48,646 bases of DNA from NCBI RefSeq assembly GCF_000222605.1, contig NZ_AFWF01000193.1, forward strand, positions 1 to 48,646, written 5' to 3'. This document shows, piece after piece, positions 45,923 through 48,646 of the stretch. Numbering within the stretch: the stretch's first letter is position 1; every line of letters begins with the position of its first letter. This DNA is from Vibrio ichthyoenteri ATCC 700023. Its GTDB lineage: Bacteria; Pseudomonadota; Gammaproteobacteria; Enterobacterales; Vibrionaceae. The notes below the pieces were generated by a model, which was not told where the DNA came from, did not search any database, and was given only the letters and a program-made list of their open reading frames with translations. Made by a program: the position numbers and the translations under genes.

Positions 45923-46813
45923 TTAAGGCGTAATGAATTTCTCTTGTGCTACCTTCCATAACGCCTTGATGAGCGGGTTGTCTAATTGCGAACGTTTGCA
46001 GCATACACCCAGCTCAAACGGAGCGATTGAAGCCACTTTTAAGCGTTCTATCTTATCTCTTACTGGACTATTGTTGATCACCACATCTGGTGCAATGCCC
46101 ACACCACACCCTAGTGCCACCATACTGACAATCGCTTCATGTCCCGACACTTGGGCGTAAATATTAGGTTTGATTTTCATCGCCTTAAACCACGTATTGG
46201 CACGCTCGCGAGCGGTACCCGCTTCAGGGACGATAAATGGAATGTCACTCCAATTGGGTCTTTGTTGTTGCAGCTCTTGGGCAAAGAGGCTTATCCCAGA
46301 TGGTGCAATTACCGATAGAGGAATTTCACTAATAATCTCAAATGCTACTCTTGAAGGCAGTTGGCTCGGCATGGCTGAAATTGCGATATCCGCTTCATCA
46401 TTAAGCACTTTATCGATCGCTTGCGCAGGGTCACCGGTTGAGAGTTTGAATTCAATAAAAGGGTGCTGAAGGCGGAACTCAGAGAGAAGTTCTGGCAGAT
46501 GACTGTAGCTGGCCGTGACCGAGCAAAACAGACGTATTTCACCTTTTAGTTCTTGGTTTTGGTCAACAAATTGCACCTGATAGTTTTGCCATTCGGCGAG
46601 GATGTTCAGCGCCACCGGCAACAATTTTTTGCCCGAAGGGGTCAGTTCCACACTGCGATTGTCGCGCAAGAACAGTGCTTGACCAGATTCTGCTTCCAGC
46701 TTTTGGATCTGACGGCTTAAAGCTGATGGGCTAATGTGCATTGCTGAAGCGGTCTTGGCAAAGTTCTTACTTTCACATAGGTGAATGAAAAGCTGCAGAC
46801 TCTTAATGTTCAT
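45923..46813 (-). CDS. ilvY: LysR-type activator IlvY
   Basis: Activator of ilvC that responds to acetolactate/acetohydroxybutyrate. 296 residues, with an N-terminal winged helix (NIKSLQLFIHLCESKNF, MHISPSALSRQIQKLE) and a match to E. coli IlvY through CSVTASYSHLPELL, LSTGDPAQAIDKV, GHEAIVSMVALGCGVGIAPDVV and PFELGVC. I start at the ATG at 46813 (MNIKSLQ), aligned with E. coli MDLRDLK; an ATG at 46828 would add five residues. Divergent from ilvC. Confidence 0.95.
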   Translation of the reverse strand: MNIKSLQLFIHLCESKNFAKTASAMHISPSALSRQIQKLEAESGQALFLRDNRSVELTPSGKKLLPVALNILAEWQNYQVQFVDQNQELKGEIRLFCSVTASYSHLPELLSEFRLQHPFIEFKLSTGDPAQAIDKVLNDEADIAISAMPSQLPSRVAFEIISEIPLSVIAPSGISLFAQELQQQRPNWSDIPFIVPEAGTARERANTWFKAMKIKPNIYAQVSGHEAIVSMVALGCGVGIAPDVVINNSPVRDKIERLKVASIAPFELGVCCKRSQLDNPLIKALWKVAQEKFITP

Positions 46814-46829
46814 TTTAGTTACGTCCATG

Positions 46830-46844
46830 TTGCATAAATTGCAA
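46830..46844. promoter_or_regulatory. Probable IlvY operator
   Basis: TTGCATAAATTGCAA has 5-bp palindromic arms around 5 bp, the T-N11-A layout of LysR sites and similar to E. coli IlvY sites (TTGCAA-type repeats). It lies just upstream of the ilvY start. Confidence 0.65.
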
Positions 46845-46904
46845 TTACTAATTGTGAATATATCACTTTAAGCAATTTAATGTCTGCTTTAGTATCAGGT
46901 TATT

Positions 46905-46922
46905 CGGTAAGCAAAATTACCG
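46905..46922. promoter_or_regulatory. Inverted repeat upstream of ilvC
   Basis: CGGTAA-N6-TTACCG, a perfect 6-bp inverted repeat 37 bp before ilvC and likely overlapping its promoter. It differs from the TTGCA-type IlvY half-site, so it could be a second regulator's site or part of the ilvC leader. Confidence 0.45.
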
Positions 46923-46958
46923 ACCAAACGGACATTATTCTTAAAGGAGAGCCCTACA

Positions 46959-48443
46959 ATGGCTAACTATTTCAATACCCTAAACTTGCGTGAGCAACTA
47001 GACCAATTAGGTCGTTGTCGTTTTATGGACCGTTCAGAGTTTGCAACAGAAGCAGATTTTCTGAAGGGTAAAAAAGTAGTCATTGTTGGTTGTGGCGCAC
47101 AAGGTCTTAACCAAGGTCTTAACATGCGTGACTCAGGCCTAGATGTAGCATATGCACTTCGCCAAGCAGCGATTGATGAGCAGCGTCAGTCTTACAAAAA
47201 TGCCAAAGAGAATGGTTTTGAAGTGGCAAGCTACGAAGCGCTAATCCCACAAGCAGACCTAGTGGTTAACCTAACACCAGACAAGCAGCACACAAACGTT
47301 GTAGAAACGGTAATGCCGTTGATGAAGCAAGGTGCAGCGCTAGGTTACTCACATGGCTTCAACATTGTTGAAGAAGGCATGCAAATTCGTTCTGACCTGA
47401 CGGTTGTTATGGTTGCGCCTAAGTGTCCAGGTACTGAAGTTCGTGAAGAATACAAACGTGGTTTTGGTGTTCCAACGCTTATCGCTGTACACCCAGAGAA
47501 TGATCCAAAAGGTGAAGGTTGGGACATCGCTAAAGCTTGGGCTGCAGCAACAGGTGGCCACCGCGCTGGTTGTCTAGAATCTTCATTCGTTGCGGAAGTG
47601 AAGTCGGACCTAATGGGTGAGCAAACGATCCTATGTGGCATGCTGCAAGCTGGCTCAATTGTTTGTTACGAGAAGATGGTTGCAGAAGGTATCGACCCAG
47701 CATACGCCGGCAAACTACTGCAATTTGGTTGGGAAACGGTAACAGAAGCACTGAAGTTTGGTGGCATCACGCACATGATGGACCGTCTATCAAACCCAGC
47801 AAAAATTAAAGCGTTTGAGCTTTCAGAAGAGTTGAAAGATCTAATGCGTCCACTGTACAACAAGCACATGGATGACATCATTGAAGGTGAGTTCTCTCGC
47901 ACTATGATGGCTGACTGGGCAAACGATGATGTTAACCTACTAGGTTGGCGTGCAGAGACCGGTGAAACAGCGTTTGAAAACTACCCAGAATCAAACATTC
48001 AAATCTCAGAGCAAGAGTACTTTGACAACGGTATCCTAATGGTTGCGATGGTGCGCGCAGGGGTTGAGCTAGCATTTGAAGCGATGACAGCATCAGGGAT
48101 TATTGATGAGTCTGCTTACTATGAATCACTGCACGAATTGCCGCTAATCGCGAATACGATTGCTCGTAAGCGTCTATACGAAATGAACGTAGTAATCTCA
48201 GATACGGCAGAATATGGTAACTACCTATTTGCCAATGTTGCAACGCCGCTACTGCGTGAGAAGTTTATGCCATCAGTAAATACCGATGTGATTGGTAAAG
48301 GCTTGGGTGAAACATCAAACCAAGTGGATAACCAACAGCTAATCGATGTAAATGATGCGATTCGTAACCACCCAGTTGAGTACATTGGCGAAGAGCTACG
48401 TGGTTATATGACAGATATGAAGCACATCGCTGTAGGCGGCTAA
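46959..48443 (+). CDS. ilvC: Ketol-acid reductoisomerase IlvC (class II)
   Basis: NADPH- and Mg-dependent enzyme for the second step of valine and isoleucine synthesis. At 494 residues it is the long class II (E. coli-type) form. Markers: the Rossmann [17 protein letters not shown], the ALRQ segment for [18 protein letters not shown], the [17 protein letters not shown] metal loop, and duplicated C-terminal knotted domains with [31 protein letters not shown] precedes the ATG. Divergent from its activator ilvY. Confidence 0.98.
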   Translation: MANYFNTLNLREQLDQLGRCRFMDRSEFATEADFLKGKKVVIVGCGAQGLNQGLNMRDSGLDVAYALRQAAIDEQRQSYKNAKENGFEVASYEALIPQADLVVNLTPDKQHTNVVETVMPLMKQGAALGYSHGFNIVEEGMQIRSDLTVVMVAPKCPGTEVREEYKRGFGVPTLIAVHPENDPKGEGWDIAKAWAAATGGHRAGCLESSFVAEVKSDLMGEQTILCGMLQAGSIVCYEKMVAEGIDPAYAGKLLQFGWETVTEALKFGGITHMMDRLSNPAKIKAFELSEELKDLMRPLYNKHMDDIIEGEFSRTMMADWANDDVNLLGWRAETGETAFENYPESNIQISEQEYFDNGILMVAMVRAGVELAFEAMTASGIIDESAYYESLHELPLIANTIARKRLYEMNVVISDTAEYGNYLFANVATPLLREKFMPSVNTDVIGKGLGETSNQVDNQQLIDVNDAIRNHPVEYIGEELRGYMTDMKHIAVGG

Positions 48444-48593
48444 TCTCATAGTCTGAGCATGTGTTATGGGATAACGTCGTTGTCTGATGTGCTGATTTAC
48501 TTGCGAAAACGGCGCGTCTTCTTCTTGAAATGAAGCGTTATCCCTGCGTTTTTGATTTGAATCGAGGACGCAAAAATAAAGACAGCAGCGACA
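48444..48593. other. Noncoding stretch between ilvC and its terminator
   Basis: About 150 bp with no recognised gene. Nothing further is supported. Confidence 0.4.
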
Positions 48594-48627
48594 AAAAAGG
48601 CTTGTTCCAAATGGACCAAGCCTTTTT
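48594..48627 (+). terminator. Terminator beyond ilvC
   Basis: AAAAAGGCTTG and CAAGCCTTTTT form an 11-bp stem, extended by a TCC/GGA pairing across one mismatch, with an AAAT loop and T-run. Confidence 0.88.
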
Positions 48628-48646
48628 AATTTCTCGCTTCTCGCTT

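Overview
The window looks like chromosome 1 of a Vibrio species (Vibrionaceae). Gene content and order run crcB - thiC-E-F-S-G-H - M24 peptidase - yidZ/mdtL - tsrA - asnC - GGDEF/EAL - rsmJ - uspA/ftnA/uspB - gluconate/Entner-Doudoroff genes - rmuC - ubiE-J-B - tatABC - tatD - hemB - ryhB - polA - spf - engB - cytochrome c4 - Csr-type sRNA - yihI - hemN - ilvY/ilvC. From memory this matches the order just right of oriC1 on Vibrio cholerae chromosome I. Proteins resemble their gammaproteobacterial orthologues throughout. I found no insertion sequence, prophage, CRISPR array, tRNA or rRNA, so this is conserved core genome and not an accessory island.

Region 1 (1-7.3 kb): the fluoride exporter crcB, then a TPP riboswitch and the thiamine operon thiCEFSGH, which makes the HMP pyrimidine and the thiazole and joins them. 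ThiE carries an unusual 200-residue N-terminal extension that looks like a decayed ThiD relative. Region 2 (7.3-19.8 kb): a Xaa-Pro aminopeptidase, a LysR/MFS divergent pair (yidZ/mdtL), the H-NS-partner silencer tsrA, asnC, a large membrane GGDEF/EAL sensor, rsmJ, a Cys/Lys-rich hypothetical, an EamA transporter, and the stress/iron genes uspA, ftnA and uspB. Region 3 (19.8-26.9 kb): a flavoprotein, then gntR, edd, gntK, gntP and eda: uptake, phosphorylation and Entner-Doudoroff breakdown of gluconate under two visible GntR operators.

Region 4 (26.9-36.3 kb): EamA transporter, rmuC, the ubiquinone genes ubiE-ubiJ-ubiB, the twin-arginine translocase tatABC with a terminator-like hairpin between tatB and tatC, tatD, and an Mg-type hemB. 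Region 5 (36.3-42.5 kb) is a regulatory-RNA hub: RyhB behind two Fur boxes, polA with upstream DnaA boxes, Spot 42, engB, cytochrome c4, and a CsrB/CsrC-type CsrA-sponge RNA with CRP-like and UvrY/VarA-like sites upstream. Region 6 (42.5-48.6 kb): a SAM methyltransferase, yihI, a DUF2489 gene, hemN, and the divergent ilvY/ilvC pair.

The most notable non-gene signals are parS (ParB-binding) sites: two perfect 16-mers (in thiE and after thiH), one core-consensus match in ubiB and one hybrid in the MFS gene. Together they suggest the chromosome 1 centromere region. I found no clearly undescribed system. The better leads are the ThiE extension, the parS cluster, the tatB-tatC hairpin, the sRNA hub with its control sites, the Bacteroidetes-like TatD, and the small Cys/Lys-rich hypothetical.
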